The position numbers and the translations under genes are program-made. DNA of 64,000 bases from positions 1-64,000 of the forward strand of contig JAGXGA010000037.1 in NCBI GenBank assembly GCA_024636975.1. Reading direction: 5' to 3'. Of this stretch, positions 35,713 to 43,385 are shown piece by piece. The first letter of the stretch is position 1. Each line of letters opens with the position of its first letter. The DNA is from Mariniphaga sp. GTDB lineage: Bacteria; Bacteroidota; Bacteroidia; Bacteroidales; Prolixibacteraceae. The notes under the pieces were generated by a model, which saw only the letters and a program-made list of their open reading frames with translations, was not told the origin of the DNA and made no database searches.

Positions 35713-36765
35713 ATGAAGCAAATATTACAAATATTATTTTTAATAAGTTGCCTGGGAATAATATCCTGCTCTCAGAAAGAAAATTTAAATAATGGATACT
35801 ATTTTTCAATTGAAGAACCATATAATTTGTTTAGCATTAATAATGACACCTTAATTTTTGAGAATGTTTTAGGCATTGATACTTTTACATTTATGCTTCA
35901 GGAACAAAACAAAATAAATTTGTCTCCGATAAGAATAAAAGACTCAGTAATTGTCCTTGATTATTATTCCCAACCTGATGGTTTAGAATTATTAATGGGT
36001 GACACATTGATGAGATTCAAACAAACTCCTTTTAACAATGCGACTGATTTTTACATCAATTCCAAAGGTTATCAAATAAACGTACCTGACTTTGAGAATC
36101 CTCAATTTATTGCTAGGCAAAGTCTAGTTGTTACTTTATTCGTTGAAATACAGAACGATTCATTAAACCTGTCATTAGATGAAAATCAAACGAATATTAT
36201 TAATCTAAAAATCGATTTTCAATCTGCTCTTGTTAAGTTTGAAGAGTTCGAAAGACCTCTTGTAACCTTGAGACTTTTTGTTGATAAAGATTTTGAATTT
36301 AAAAAGTTAGAACCAATTCTTAAGCAAACAAAGGGCTTGTTCCGTGAGATTGCTTTTGTTGTTAAGCCATCATTTAAAAAACATATGAGATGCGATTCTC
36401 AATATTTTTCATTCTTTGACTATGTATTTTTTGCAAATGATTCAATACACCTTAAATTCATTGACAAACCTAATTTTCAATTAAACACAAAAGACAATTT
36501 AAACTCAGAGAGTTTAAAGAATGAATTAAGTGCTAGATTGAATAGTGCTGAGTATAATTTTATAAAGCTTCAATTGAAAAGTGCAATGAATGTTCAAGAA
36601 TATATAGAAACAAAGGACTTAGTATATTCAACAATTGACTCCTTAAGAGATGAATATTCTACTAAAACGCTTGGTTGTACATTTAACGAAATTAAAAGCA
36701 AAATAGAGCGTAAAACTATAATTGAAAAATATCCAAGATTAGTAATAATTGAAAACGAAAATTAA
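35713..36765 (+). CDS. Lipoprotein of unknown function (cassette 3)
   Basis: About 350 residues from the ATG at 35713. A TTG at 35707 is also in frame but the ATG gives the better signal sequence. The lipobox is IISC. The rest is a mixed alpha/beta protein with no family I recognise. Notable segments are FISRQSLVVTLFVEIQ-like and a C-terminal helical part with SLRDEYSTKTLGCTF. It is the sole gene of cassette 3 and ends 6 bp before the terminal GTTGGTAAC. Confidence 0.7.
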   Translation: MKQILQILFLISCLGIISCSQKENLNNGYYFSIEEPYNLFSINNDTLIFENVLGIDTFTFMLQEQNKINLSPIRIKDSVIVLDYYSQPDGLELLMGDTLMRFKQTPFNNATDFYINSKGYQINVPDFENPQFIARQSLVVTLFVEIQNDSLNLSLDENQTNIINLKIDFQSALVKFEEFERPLVTLRLFVDKDFEFKKLEPILKQTKGLFREIAFVVKPSFKKHMRCDSQYFSFFDYVFFANDSIHLKFIDKPNFQLNTKDNLNSESLKNELSARLNSAEYNFIKLQLKSAMNVQEYIETKDLVYSTIDSLRDEYSTKTLGCTFNEIKSKIERKTIIEKYPRLVIIENEN

Positions 36766-36771
36766 AAAACA

Positions 36772-36964
36772 GTTGGTAACAAAATGTAAATGTAATGCGG
36801 GTTTCAGCAGTTTTTGCGGCTGCGGCTCGTTGTTGCAACACCGCCAATTCGTCTTTGACGATTGACGGAAAATTTGAAATATTGAATAAACGAATTGGCT
36901 CCGTGCGATTTTGAAAGTTCATCACTTTCAATCCCGCACTCCACTTACATAAACCGTTACCACA
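36772..36964. repeat. attC-like site 3 (193 bp)
   Basis: Bounded by GTTGGTAAC (36772-36780) and GTTACCACA (36956-36964). It is the same family as site 1: outer AATGTAAATGTAATGCGGG pairs with CCCGCACTCCACTTACAT, and inner CCGCCAATTCG pairs with CGAATTGGCTCCG. The left boundary is complementary to the cassette 3 start GTTACCAAC, and the right belongs to cassette 4. Confidence 0.8.
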
Positions 36965-36985
36965 CAATTAAAACTCATTGCATAT

Positions 36986-37020
36986 TTGTATCTCATAATA
37001 AATGTACATATTTTTGTACA
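36986..37020 (+). promoter_or_regulatory. Promoter overlapped by a YefM-type operator (TGTACA x2)
   Basis: TTG (36986-36988), a 20-bp spacer and TATTTTTG (37009-37016) make a full Bacteroidota promoter inside cassette 4. Two TGTACA hexamers at 37003-37008 and 37015-37020, 12 bp apart centre to centre, flank and overlap the -7 box. The E. coli yefM-yoeB operator is known to contain TGTACA cores at this spacing, so the antitoxin and its complex with toxin should repress here. The cassette therefore carries its own regulated promoter. Confidence 0.72.
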
Positions 37021-37047
37021 TAATATGTATAAATTAATTTAGAAAAT

Positions 37048-37299
37048 ATGTTGACTACCACACTTTCAGATTTTAGAAAGAATATTAAGAAATATCTTGA
37101 TAATGTAACTTCAGATTTCGAAACCTTAATTATCAATAGAGGAAAAGACACCGGAGTGGTTGTTATGTCTCTTGATGAATACAATTCATTAAATGCAACA
37201 CAACATGAATTATCTTCAAAGACAAATGAAATGAGACTCGATTCTGCGATTGAAAAACTAAAAGTTGGTGATTCATTTCAAAAAGACTTACTGAAATAA
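37048..37299 (+). CDS. yefM: YefM/Phd-family antitoxin (cassette 4)
   Basis: An 83-residue antitoxin: an N-terminal Phd/YefM DNA-binding fold (LTTTLSDFRKNIKKYLDNV and DTGVVVMSLDEYNSL) and a C-terminal helix that neutralises the toxin. It overlaps the toxin start by 1 nt (TAATG), allowing translational coupling. Together with the operator upstream it forms an autoregulated toxin-antitoxin unit, the sort of addiction module that stabilises integron arrays. It has no other neighbours in its cassette. Confidence 0.93.
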   Translation: MLTTTLSDFRKNIKKYLDNVTSDFETLIINRGKDTGVVVMSLDEYNSLNATQHELSSKTNEMRLDSAIEKLKVGDSFQKDLLK

Positions 37300-37556
37300 T
37301 GAAATATACATTTGTAGATGAGTCTTGGGAAGATTACCTCTATTGGCAAAAAACCGACAAGAAAATGCTTAAAAGGATAAATGATCTGTTAAAAGATATC
37401 TCACGAAATCCTTTTTCAGGCATAGGTAAACCTGAACCTTTAAAATTTAAATATAAAGGATTTTGGTCTAGAAGGATAAATGACGAACACAGATTAATTT
37501 ATCAGGTAAAAGAGAATGAAATTTTGATTGCTAAATGTAGATTTCATTATGATTAA
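37299..37556 (+). CDS. yoeB: YoeB/Txe-family mRNA interferase toxin (cassette 4)
   Basis: An 85-residue ribosome-dependent endoribonuclease. It has the YoeB pattern: FVDESWEDYLYWQ, LLKDISRNPFSGIGKPE, and the catalytic C-terminus with RRINDEHRLIYQV and a terminal CRFHYD (equivalent to the E. coli YoeB residues Glu46, Arg65 and His83). It is intact, so the pair is probably active. The stop lies 8 bp before the terminal GTTTGGTAAC, and the cassette contains nothing beyond the pair. Confidence 0.95.
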   Translation: MKYTFVDESWEDYLYWQKTDKKMLKRINDLLKDISRNPFSGIGKPEPLKFKYKGFWSRRINDEHRLIYQVKENEILIAKCRFHYD

Positions 37557-37564
37557 GCTAAGCC

Positions 37565-37760
37565 GTTTGGTAACAAAAGCTATATGTAATGCGGGGTTCA
37601 GCGGATAAATTAACCGGTTCTTCGTTGCACACACCGCCAATTCGTCTTTGATGATTTGGCTATTAAAACTAAAATTTGGATAGAACGAATTGGCTCAGTG
37701 CAAATTTGAAAGTGAAGTGCTCCAAAATCCCGCACTACACATAGCCAAACCGTTACAAAC
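37565..37760. repeat. attC-like site 4 (196 bp)
   Basis: Bounded by GTTTGGTAAC (37565-37574) and GTTACAAAC (37752-37760). It belongs to the family of sites 1 and 3, with AAAGCTATATGTAATGCGGG on the left pairing with CCCGCACTACACATAGCC on the right, and the inner CCGCCAATTCG/CGAATTGGC. The left boundary is complementary (one mismatch) to the cassette 4 start GTTACCACAC. Confidence 0.78.
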
Positions 37761-37786
37761 AATTTTAAATAAAAACCCGACATAAA

Positions 37787-38545
37787 ATGAAAATCAGAAT
37801 CTTAATTTCACTTCTTATCATCTTCATAGTTGCGTGCCAAAAGGATGATGCAAAAAACAATGAGGCTTCACTTTTTAAAATGAGTTTTGACTTTGGAGAC
37901 GTTATTTTTGATGGAAACGATGGCACAATCAAAGCATCTGAAAATACTAATTTAGAAAAATTAATACCAACAATTGAGATATCGGAAGGCGCAGTTGTAT
38001 ATCCTCCATCAAAAGCAATAACAGATTTTACAGAACCTGTTGACTACACAGTTACATCAGAGGACCAGAATAATGTAAATTATTATAATGTTTCTGTTCT
38101 TCTCCCAATCGTGAAGTTCACTGTATTTGACTGTACAAATAGGACTGAAGAAAGCCCTATCGCTGAATTGGCATCTAATACAAATATTTCAATCTTTAAT
38201 GAAAATGAATCTGGAGAAAAACAGGCAATTGAAGAGATTACCACTGATGAGAATGGAGAGGCTTTTTTATACGGATACAGAGATATAATGTATTACTTTT
38301 TAGCAAATAAAAATGGAGCTGTCAATATAATCAATGGGTATATTGTAAATGGAATTTTTGAAAGCCAAGAGGATATTGACAATTACCCTCCACAAAATCA
38401 ACCCTCTCAAATTGGAGATTTAATATTTATGGATGCCAATGGTGATGGCAGAGTGAATGAAGATGACAGAGTAGATTATATGAGAACCTGGGGTATTCCT
38501 GAGACCGGAATAAAAGAATTTAAAATTTATATCGCAAAAGAATAA
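37787..38545 (+). CDS. DUF5018-like lipoprotein with EF-hand-type motif (cassette 5)
   Basis: A 252-residue lipoprotein (lipobox IFIVAC). Residues about 25-110 resemble the DUF5018 Ig-like domain, with TEPVDYTVTSEDQNNVNYY typical of bacterial cell-surface domains. The C-terminal MDANGDGRVNEDDRVDY is a calcium-binding dockerin or EF-hand-type loop (DxNxDGxxxxxD). Function unknown, probably surface-exposed. Cassette 5 starts at GTTACAAAC and ends with GTTTGTAAT at 38553, 7 bp past the stop. Confidence 0.72.
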   Translation: MKIRILISLLIIFIVACQKDDAKNNEASLFKMSFDFGDVIFDGNDGTIKASENTNLEKLIPTIEISEGAVVYPPSKAITDFTEPVDYTVTSEDQNNVNYYNVSVLLPIVKFTVFDCTNRTEESPIAELASNTNISIFNENESGEKQAIEEITTDENGEAFLYGYRDIMYYFLANKNGAVNIINGYIVNGIFESQEDIDNYPPQNQPSQIGDLIFMDANGDGRVNEDDRVDYMRTWGIPETGIKEFKIYIAKE

Positions 38546-38552
38546 AAAAACT

Positions 38553-38740
38553 GTTTGTAATAGAAGGACTCTGAGCGGCGCGCAGCGCCCAGTCCAGCCG
38601 GCAGCGGGATTGAACCCGCCTGAATGACTATGTCGGGCAGGCTACACCCCGGGTTCAGGACTATGTACTTATTGAAGGTTTTTAGATTTTTCGAAGAAAA
38701 ATAATTAAGTCGTTCTTTGACTTATTGCAGGTTTTAGTGC
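38553..38740. repeat. attC-like repeat A (degenerate)
   Basis: Starts with GTTTGTAAT, complementary to the cassette 5 start except for a terminal T in place of C. It has internal stems GGACT/AGTCC, GCGGG/CCCGC and an outer GAACCCG/CGGGTTC around GCCTG/CAGGC. It is clearly homologous to repeat B at 40273-40440, and its first 30 bp resemble the region at 44851. The right boundary of the site is uncertain. Confidence 0.55.
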
Positions 38741-39010
38741 TTTTTTAGTCAGTATAATTTATATAGGTGATTTAAAAAACGACTGCTTTAGGTAGTTTTT
38801 GTTCATTGGCAGGCATACCTTTCCCGATTGCACTGATTGCGCAAAACAGGATTGTTGTTAATGCTTTCGCTGCATATAAGCAGGGAGCGCTACTCAAACG
38901 TAACTCCAGCACCTGCGTCTGCGAAAGTGGTATTTTCTGCAGTAAATCATTCTAAAGGCTATCGTTATTAATTAGTTAGTGGAATAGGATTTTATATTAT
39001 ATTTGTATTC
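38741..39010. other. Non-coding region with hairpin and -7 box
   Basis: No gene is seen. TGCTTTCGC and GCGAAAG are the arms of a hairpin at about 38860-38930. TATATTTG at 38998-39005 is a good -7 element only 5 nt before the ATG at 39011, so the next gene may be leaderless. The -33 position holds TTA rather than TTG. Confidence 0.4.
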
Positions 39011-39790
39011 ATGGAAAAATTTGGGATTATAGAAATTAGAGTCCTTGGTAATAAAGGAAATTTACAGCTTTCACCTGACAATTATGATGTGAAAGAAATT
39101 ATTGCTATGCTCCAAAATATTGAAGATTTGCTCTACCCAACAAACAAAAAAGACAGACCAATTATCACATATGATATCCAGGAAGGTTCTGTGAGACATA
39201 TATTTAAGACTAGTATTCAAGCAATAATCGGATTTAGTGCGATTCTCTCCCAGATACAAAAATCTAATTCTGTAGATTTCCTGGAATTGAGAACAGCACA
39301 GGCGATTGAAAATATCCAACATTTCTCCTATCAGAAAAATTATGATTTTGAAATAAAAACATCAGTTGATGAAGATTTGACTTTCAAAATAAATCCTCAA
39401 TCGAAATATTTTCGGACAGAAAATATTTGGGTTGATGCTGAATTATATTTTTATGGCACGCTTACAAATGCAGGTGGGAAAAGCAAAGCAAACATTCATT
39501 TAGACACGGAAGAATTTGGCTCTCTGACTATCGACACAGATATAGACTACTTGATGGAGCAGGAAGAAAACTTATTATATAAAAAGTTTGGAATTAGAGC
39601 CACCGGAAAACAAAATATAGAAACTGGTGAAATTGATAAGAAAACGTTGAGACTTATACAATTAATTGATTTCAAACCTAAATATGATGATGATTATCTA
39701 AATTCATTAATTCATAAAGCAAAGAATAATTGGAATGGAATCAACCCAGACGAATGGTTGCATAATTTAAGAGGAGGATATGACGCATAG
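39011..39790 (+). CDS. Unknown protein paired with a PIN-domain protein
   Basis: A 259-residue soluble protein of no family I recognise. The sequence is mixed alpha/beta, with IIEIRVLGNKGNLQLSPDNY at the start and IRATGKQNIETGEIDKKTLR late. It overlaps the following PIN gene by 11 nt. It is much larger than a typical VapB antitoxin, but the position and coupling suggest it is the partner or antitoxin. Flanked by repeats A and B, the pair forms a probable cassette. Confidence 0.6.
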   Translation: MEKFGIIEIRVLGNKGNLQLSPDNYDVKEIIAMLQNIEDLLYPTNKKDRPIITYDIQEGSVRHIFKTSIQAIIGFSAILSQIQKSNSVDFLELRTAQAIENIQHFSYQKNYDFEIKTSVDEDLTFKINPQSKYFRTENIWVDAELYFYGTLTNAGGKSKANIHLDTEEFGSLTIDTDIDYLMEQEENLLYKKFGIRATGKQNIETGEIDKKTLRLIQLIDFKPKYDDDYLNSLIHKAKNNWNGINPDEWLHNLRGGYDA

Positions 39791-40265
39791 TGTGTTACTT
39801 GACACCAGTTTCTTTATTCGTCTATTAAATGATGAAGACCCTTTGCATCAAAATGCTAAAGATTATTTCAGATACTTTCTTGAAAACGACATCATTCTAA
39901 AAGTATCAACAATTTCAATCGCAGAGTATTGTGTGGGAGGTTCTCTTGATGAACTTCCGTTGATGAATATCCAAATTTTACCTTTCAACCTTGACCATGC
40001 AAAAAGGACAGGTGAATTTGCAAAAGCAATATTTGAAGAAAAAAAGATTTCTAATGAAGACCTAAAACCACGAGCAATAATTCCAAATGATTCAAAACTT
40101 TTTGCTCAATCTGACAGTGATAAATCAATATCATATTTTGTGACATCTGACTCGCGTTCGTTGAATATTCATAAGATGTTATCCAAAAGAATTAAGCCAA
40201 GATTTGAAATTATAGATATTAATATTCCATACAATCAACAATTTGGAATATTAGACTTAAAATAA
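39780..40265 (+). CDS. PIN-domain protein, likely VapC-type toxin
   Basis: A 161-residue protein with the PIN nuclease pattern: VLLDTSFFIRLLN (Asp8), SIAEYC (Glu near 48), a carboxylate in IPNDSKLFAQ and another in VTSDSRS. These four acidic positions bind the metal in PIN RNases. It is slightly longer than usual (about 130). It overlaps the upstream gene, consistent with a toxin-antitoxin operon. Target RNA is unknown. Confidence 0.78.
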   Translation: MTHSVLLDTSFFIRLLNDEDPLHQNAKDYFRYFLENDIILKVSTISIAEYCVGGSLDELPLMNIQILPFNLDHAKRTGEFAKAIFEEKKISNEDLKPRAIIPNDSKLFAQSDSDKSISYFVTSDSRSLNIHKMLSKRIKPRFEIIDINIPYNQQFGILDLK

Positions 40266-40272
40266 AGCACAT

Positions 40273-40440
40273 ACGCCTAATAAACAGGACTCTTCGCGGC
40301 GCGTCCCGCCGGCAACGGGATTAAACCCGCCTGAATGACATAGTCGGGCAGGCTAAACCCTCGGTTCAAGGTTATGTACTTACGGTTTAAGTATTTTGAA
40401 GAAAAATAATTGAGGTGTTCTTTTTTATTTACAGGATAAA
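40273..40440. repeat. attC-like repeat B (degenerate)
   Basis: Starts ACGCCTAAT (RYYYAAT) and continues with GGACTCT, GCGGCGCG, a GGGATTAAACCCGCCTGAATG block and TATGTACTTA in the same order as repeat A. The pair brackets the PIN unit, as attC sites bracket a cassette. The right half of the element is not resolved. Confidence 0.5.
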
Positions 40441-40546
40441 TTTCATGGTTTTGGAATATATCAAATGCAGTGCAATTTAGTGAATCGTTCCGCACACCTT
40501 AACTTTTCACATTGCCACCAATATCCGCTACAGCAAATTATAAAAG

Positions 40547-41431
40547 ATGAAAACACTAACCTTCTTGACAGTATTTCTTGTTTCGATAAACCTGAATGCA
40601 CAGGTTTTTGCACCTGACGATGCAGTCTGGTATTATACGTACGATCCGGAAGTAACTTTAGATGACGGATATCAAAAAATTGAAGTTGTCGGTGACACAT
40701 TGATAAATGATAGAATGTGTAAAATTCTGCAAAGAACAAATATTGGATATAGTTATTGGGATCTAGTATATTATGAAATAGATGCAGGTAAAATTTTTAT
40801 ATACGAAGAAGATAGTGTGGTTTATTTTAAGAAAGATAGTTTATTTCATGTTTTGTACGATTTTTCAGCATCGGAAGGAGACTCATTTTACTCATTAAGT
40901 TTATATAGCAGCTGCAATGAGCCATTTTTGGTCGAAATTGACAGTATTACAACTATAGATTTTGATGGTGTATCCCTTAGAAAATTTCATATAGAAGACG
41001 ATTACTATCTTGAGAAAATAGGTTACCCTGATTACATGTTTAAATTTCAAATACCCTGTGGTCCGGTAACAGGACCGCACTACCCAGGTCCTTTACGTTG
41101 TTATTCCGATAACGAAGTCGGTAATTTAAGCACCAATGTTGTTTCCAGTTGTGATTACATAACAAGTTTAAATCAGGTAACCCAGAATCAGATTTTGTTT
41201 AAAATATATCCAAATCCTTCGCTTACACGAGAAAGTATTCGAATCGAGATATTTGATGACAGAATAGCGGGATTCGCAATTTATAATTCACTCGGACAGA
41301 AGGTGAGAAACTTCAATATAATTGGTGAAATACGTACATCCGTTTCAATTAAAAATCCAGGCAGTTATATAATTTGTTTCACCAATAAAAATGATAATAT
41401 TTTGGGCAGAGACAAGATTTTAATTAAATAA
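40547..41431 (+). CDS. Secreted protein with T9SS C-terminal sorting domain
   Basis: A 294-residue protein with a signal peptide (about 1-19, ending LNA). Residues about 20-200 have no recognised family. The C-terminal 75 residues, beginning FKIYPNPS with a following IYNSLGQKV and ending DKILIK, form a type A sorting domain recognised by the type IX secretion system. It is therefore exported and attached to the surface. The start of its cassette is probably near 40509 (CATTGCCA), matching its end TTTGGCAAT at 41433. Confidence 0.78.
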   Translation: MKTLTFLTVFLVSINLNAQVFAPDDAVWYYTYDPEVTLDDGYQKIEVVGDTLINDRMCKILQRTNIGYSYWDLVYYEIDAGKIFIYEEDSVVYFKKDSLFHVLYDFSASEGDSFYSLSLYSSCNEPFLVEIDSITTIDFDGVSLRKFHIEDDYYLEKIGYPDYMFKFQIPCGPVTGPHYPGPLRCYSDNEVGNLSTNVVSSCDYITSLNQVTQNQILFKIYPNPSLTRESIRIEIFDDRIAGFAIYNSLGQKVRNFNIIGEIRTSVSIKNPGSYIICFTNKNDNILGRDKILIK

Positions 41432-41432
41432 C

Positions 41433-41571
41433 TTTGGCAATAACAAGATTGCAGATTTCAAAGCGGTATCCGCGCGTATTTCAGCAGTGGATTCTCATTC
41501 GAAGGTCAGTTCTGCAAATAAGGAAGCGCTCCTGAATCCGCTATGAAAATAAGCACCTGACAGTTGCCTGC
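41433..41571. repeat. attC-like site C
   Basis: TTTGGCAATAAC at the left and GTTGCCTGC at the right bound an imperfect palindrome, with TTTCAAAGCGG on the left matching TTTCATAGCGG in the reverse complement of the right. The left end is complementary to CATTGCCA at about 40509. It has the same layout as sites 1-4 with different sequence. Confidence 0.5.
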
Positions 41572-41593
41572 AATTTGAATAATCTGGGAAACA

Positions 41594-41785
41594 ATGTACC
41601 AAAGAATAGCACATATTGCATTAGTAGTAAAGGATTATGATGAAGCGATTGAATTCTATACTCAAATGTTAAACTTCACACTCCTGGAAGATACAAGAAT
41701 CGACGAAAAGAAAAGATGGGTAATGGTTGCACCACCTGGAGCAACAGAATGTTGTTTATTACTTGCCAAGGCTTCAAATAAGCGA
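41594..41785 (+). pseudogene. VOC/glyoxalase family protein, truncated
   Basis: The ATG at 41594 starts a normal VOC half-domain (RIAHIALVVKDYDEAIEFYT, then RWVMVAPPGATECCLLLAKA), as in glyoxalase or bleomycin-resistance relatives of about 120-130 residues. The homology breaks after about residue 64, and the remaining codons are unrelated and end at 41809. The second beta-alpha-beta-beta-beta module is missing. It was joined to a piece of another gene. Confidence 0.75.
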
Positions 41786-42122
41786 CAAACTTCTTGTTCT
41801 GGCAGCTGATGGACAAACATACACTAGTTTCGATAACTCTGGATGGGCTTATGGATATCAATCTGTTCATCTTGAATTTATTACACAAAAAGAGATTAAA
41901 AAGATACCAGGTGATAGAAAAGATAAAGATAATTATAGCCTGACATTTATTAATCATGAGAACGTTATACTGTTTTCGTTAAATCTTCGTAATTACTCTG
42001 TTAAAAAGTATCATAATCCGGATATTGAAAACAGTCAATTCTTCTATTCTATCGACCTGATTGATACTCAGGTATTAGTATTGGATAAAACAAAGAGGAT
42101 CAATATTTACAGGTATAATTGA
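41786..42122 (+). pseudogene. C-terminal fragment of an unrecognised gene
   Basis: In another frame from the VOC fragment, codons from about 41786 to 42122 encode about 110 residues that look genuinely coding (SDKLLVLAADGQTYTSFDNS, YSIDLIDTQVLVLDKTKR). It lacks a natural start and could be the tail of a beta-propeller-like protein. A 23-bp tandem duplication spans its last codons and the next 28 bp. A fusion of two decayed cassettes is a likely origin. Confidence 0.45.
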
Positions 42123-42150
42123 ACAGTATTTACAGGTATAATTGAACAGT
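42105..42150. repeat. 23-bp tandem duplication
   Basis: ATTTACAGGTATAATTGAAC followed by AGT occurs twice without a gap (42105-42127 and 42128-42150). Exact identity implies a recent duplication, possibly by slippage. Confidence 0.9.
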
Positions 42151-42422
42151 CTTTTTAAGTGCTTAAGCAATATTATATGAAACGGCAGGAATGCTTTAGG
42201 CATAATCCTTTAACTTTTTACCACATGAAGAGATTAACGGATTCCTTAAATCGTCAAGAGGGGTCTGCTGTTTCCGATAGGTTCCGGACAGTTTGAGTTC
42301 TCCGCCGCAGTTGCTGTTCTTCCGCAAAGTTGTAAGAGGCTTTAATTTTCCTGACCTCATTGCCAGGATGATACAAATAATTATCTTTGATACTATCAAA
42401 TGATACTATCGAGAATAAAAAC
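42151..42422. other. Intergenic region with promoter
   Basis: No gene is supported; a 23-codon frame at about 42225 is too short to trust. It holds the promoter listed next. Confidence 0.45.
42360..42389 (+). promoter_or_regulatory. Promoter of the first fic gene (TTG-N19-TATCTTTG)
   Basis: TTG at 42360-42362, 19-bp spacer, TATCTTTG at 42382-42389. Transcription would begin near 42396, 27 nt before the ATG at 42423. A direct repeat GATACTATC occurs twice just downstream (42388-42410). Confidence 0.6.
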
Positions 42423-43379
42423 ATGAAGCCACCATATGAAATAACGAGTAAGATTTTAGAATTGATTTCATCGATTTCTGAACAGATGGGAGAAATCAAA
42501 GCTGCAAGATTAATAAAACTACCAACTGAATTACGAAAAAGAAACAGGATTAAAACAATTCAATCTTCTTTAGAGATTGAGGGAAATACTCTAACAATAG
42601 AGCAGATAACAGATTTGATTAATAACAAAAGAGTATTAGCACCCAAAAAAGATATCCTTGAGGTTAAAAATGCTATTTTGGTTTATTCTAAACTGGATAC
42701 ACTTAATGCTTATGATCTGGATTCATTATGTATAGCTCATAAGCTACTTATGTCCGGATTAATTGATAAGCCGGGGCAATTAAGAAAAACATCTGTTGGG
42801 ATTGTAAAAGGTGAAGACATTGCTCATTTTGCTCCTCCGGGAGAAATGGTATACCCCTTGATGAAAGACTTATTTTATTATCTGAATAATAACAAGGATT
42901 TACTTTTAATTAAAAGCTGCGTATTTCATTATGAATTTGAATTTATACATCCATTCTTAGATGGAAATGGCAGAATGGGTAGGCTTTGGCAAACGATGAT
43001 CTTGAAGGATTACTCCGGAGTATTCGAGTTTCTACCCATCGAGACCCTGGTAAAAAATAGACAGCAAGAATATTATAATGTATTGGGTAAATCTGATAAT
43101 CAGGGTACTTCAACTAGTTTTATTGAGTTTATGCTGGAAATAATACATGTCGCCTTAAATGATTTATTAAAATCACAAAATCTAACATTAACGGATTCAG
43201 ACAGAATTAATGTTTTTAGAGATTTGTTTGGTGATAAAGTGTTTTCCCGCCAGGATTATTTAAGGTACAATAAGGATATATCATCAGCAACAGCCAGTCG
43301 TGATTTAAAAAATGCGGTTGAGAAAGGTGTATTGATTAAATCGGGCGATAAAAGATTAACAAAATATAGATTTAAATAA
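42423..43379 (+). CDS. Fic-domain protein, first copy
   Basis: About 318 residues from the ATG at 42423; an upstream frame start at 42387 lies inside the promoter and is rejected. The Fic core motif HPFLDGNGRMGR begins at His176. The inhibitory helix motif SLEIEGN lies N-terminally, placing it in class II with self-inhibited AMPylation. A C-terminal winged-helix segment (DYLRYNKDISSATASRDLKN) is typical of Fic proteins acting on their own promoters or targets. It probably adenylylates a cellular protein such as a topoisomerase, the best known target of related toxins. Confidence 0.88.
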   Translation: MKPPYEITSKILELISSISEQMGEIKAARLIKLPTELRKRNRIKTIQSSLEIEGNTLTIEQITDLINNKRVLAPKKDILEVKNAILVYSKLDTLNAYDLDSLCIAHKLLMSGLIDKPGQLRKTSVGIVKGEDIAHFAPPGEMVYPLMKDLFYYLNNNKDLLLIKSCVFHYEFEFIHPFLDGNGRMGRLWQTMILKDYSGVFEFLPIETLVKNRQQEYYNVLGKSDNQGTSTSFIEFMLEIIHVALNDLLKSQNLTLTDSDRINVFRDLFGDKVFSRQDYLRYNKDISSATASRDLKNAVEKGVLIKSGDKRLTKYRFK

Positions 43380-43385
43380 AACTAA

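Noticed and set aside
38860..38930. GCTTTCGC hairpin as a full attC site
   Set aside because: It has no matching cassette-boundary core and lies inside the leader of the PIN unit; only a hairpin is supported.
41727..41785. Apparent ATG start of the fragment ending at 42122
   Set aside because: The first about 20 codons are a shadow of the VOC gene in another frame, so the fragment is begun at about 41786 without a start codon.
42387..42422. Upstream ATG for the first fic gene
   Set aside because: It lies at the predicted -7 box and transcription start, so the ATG at 42423 is used.
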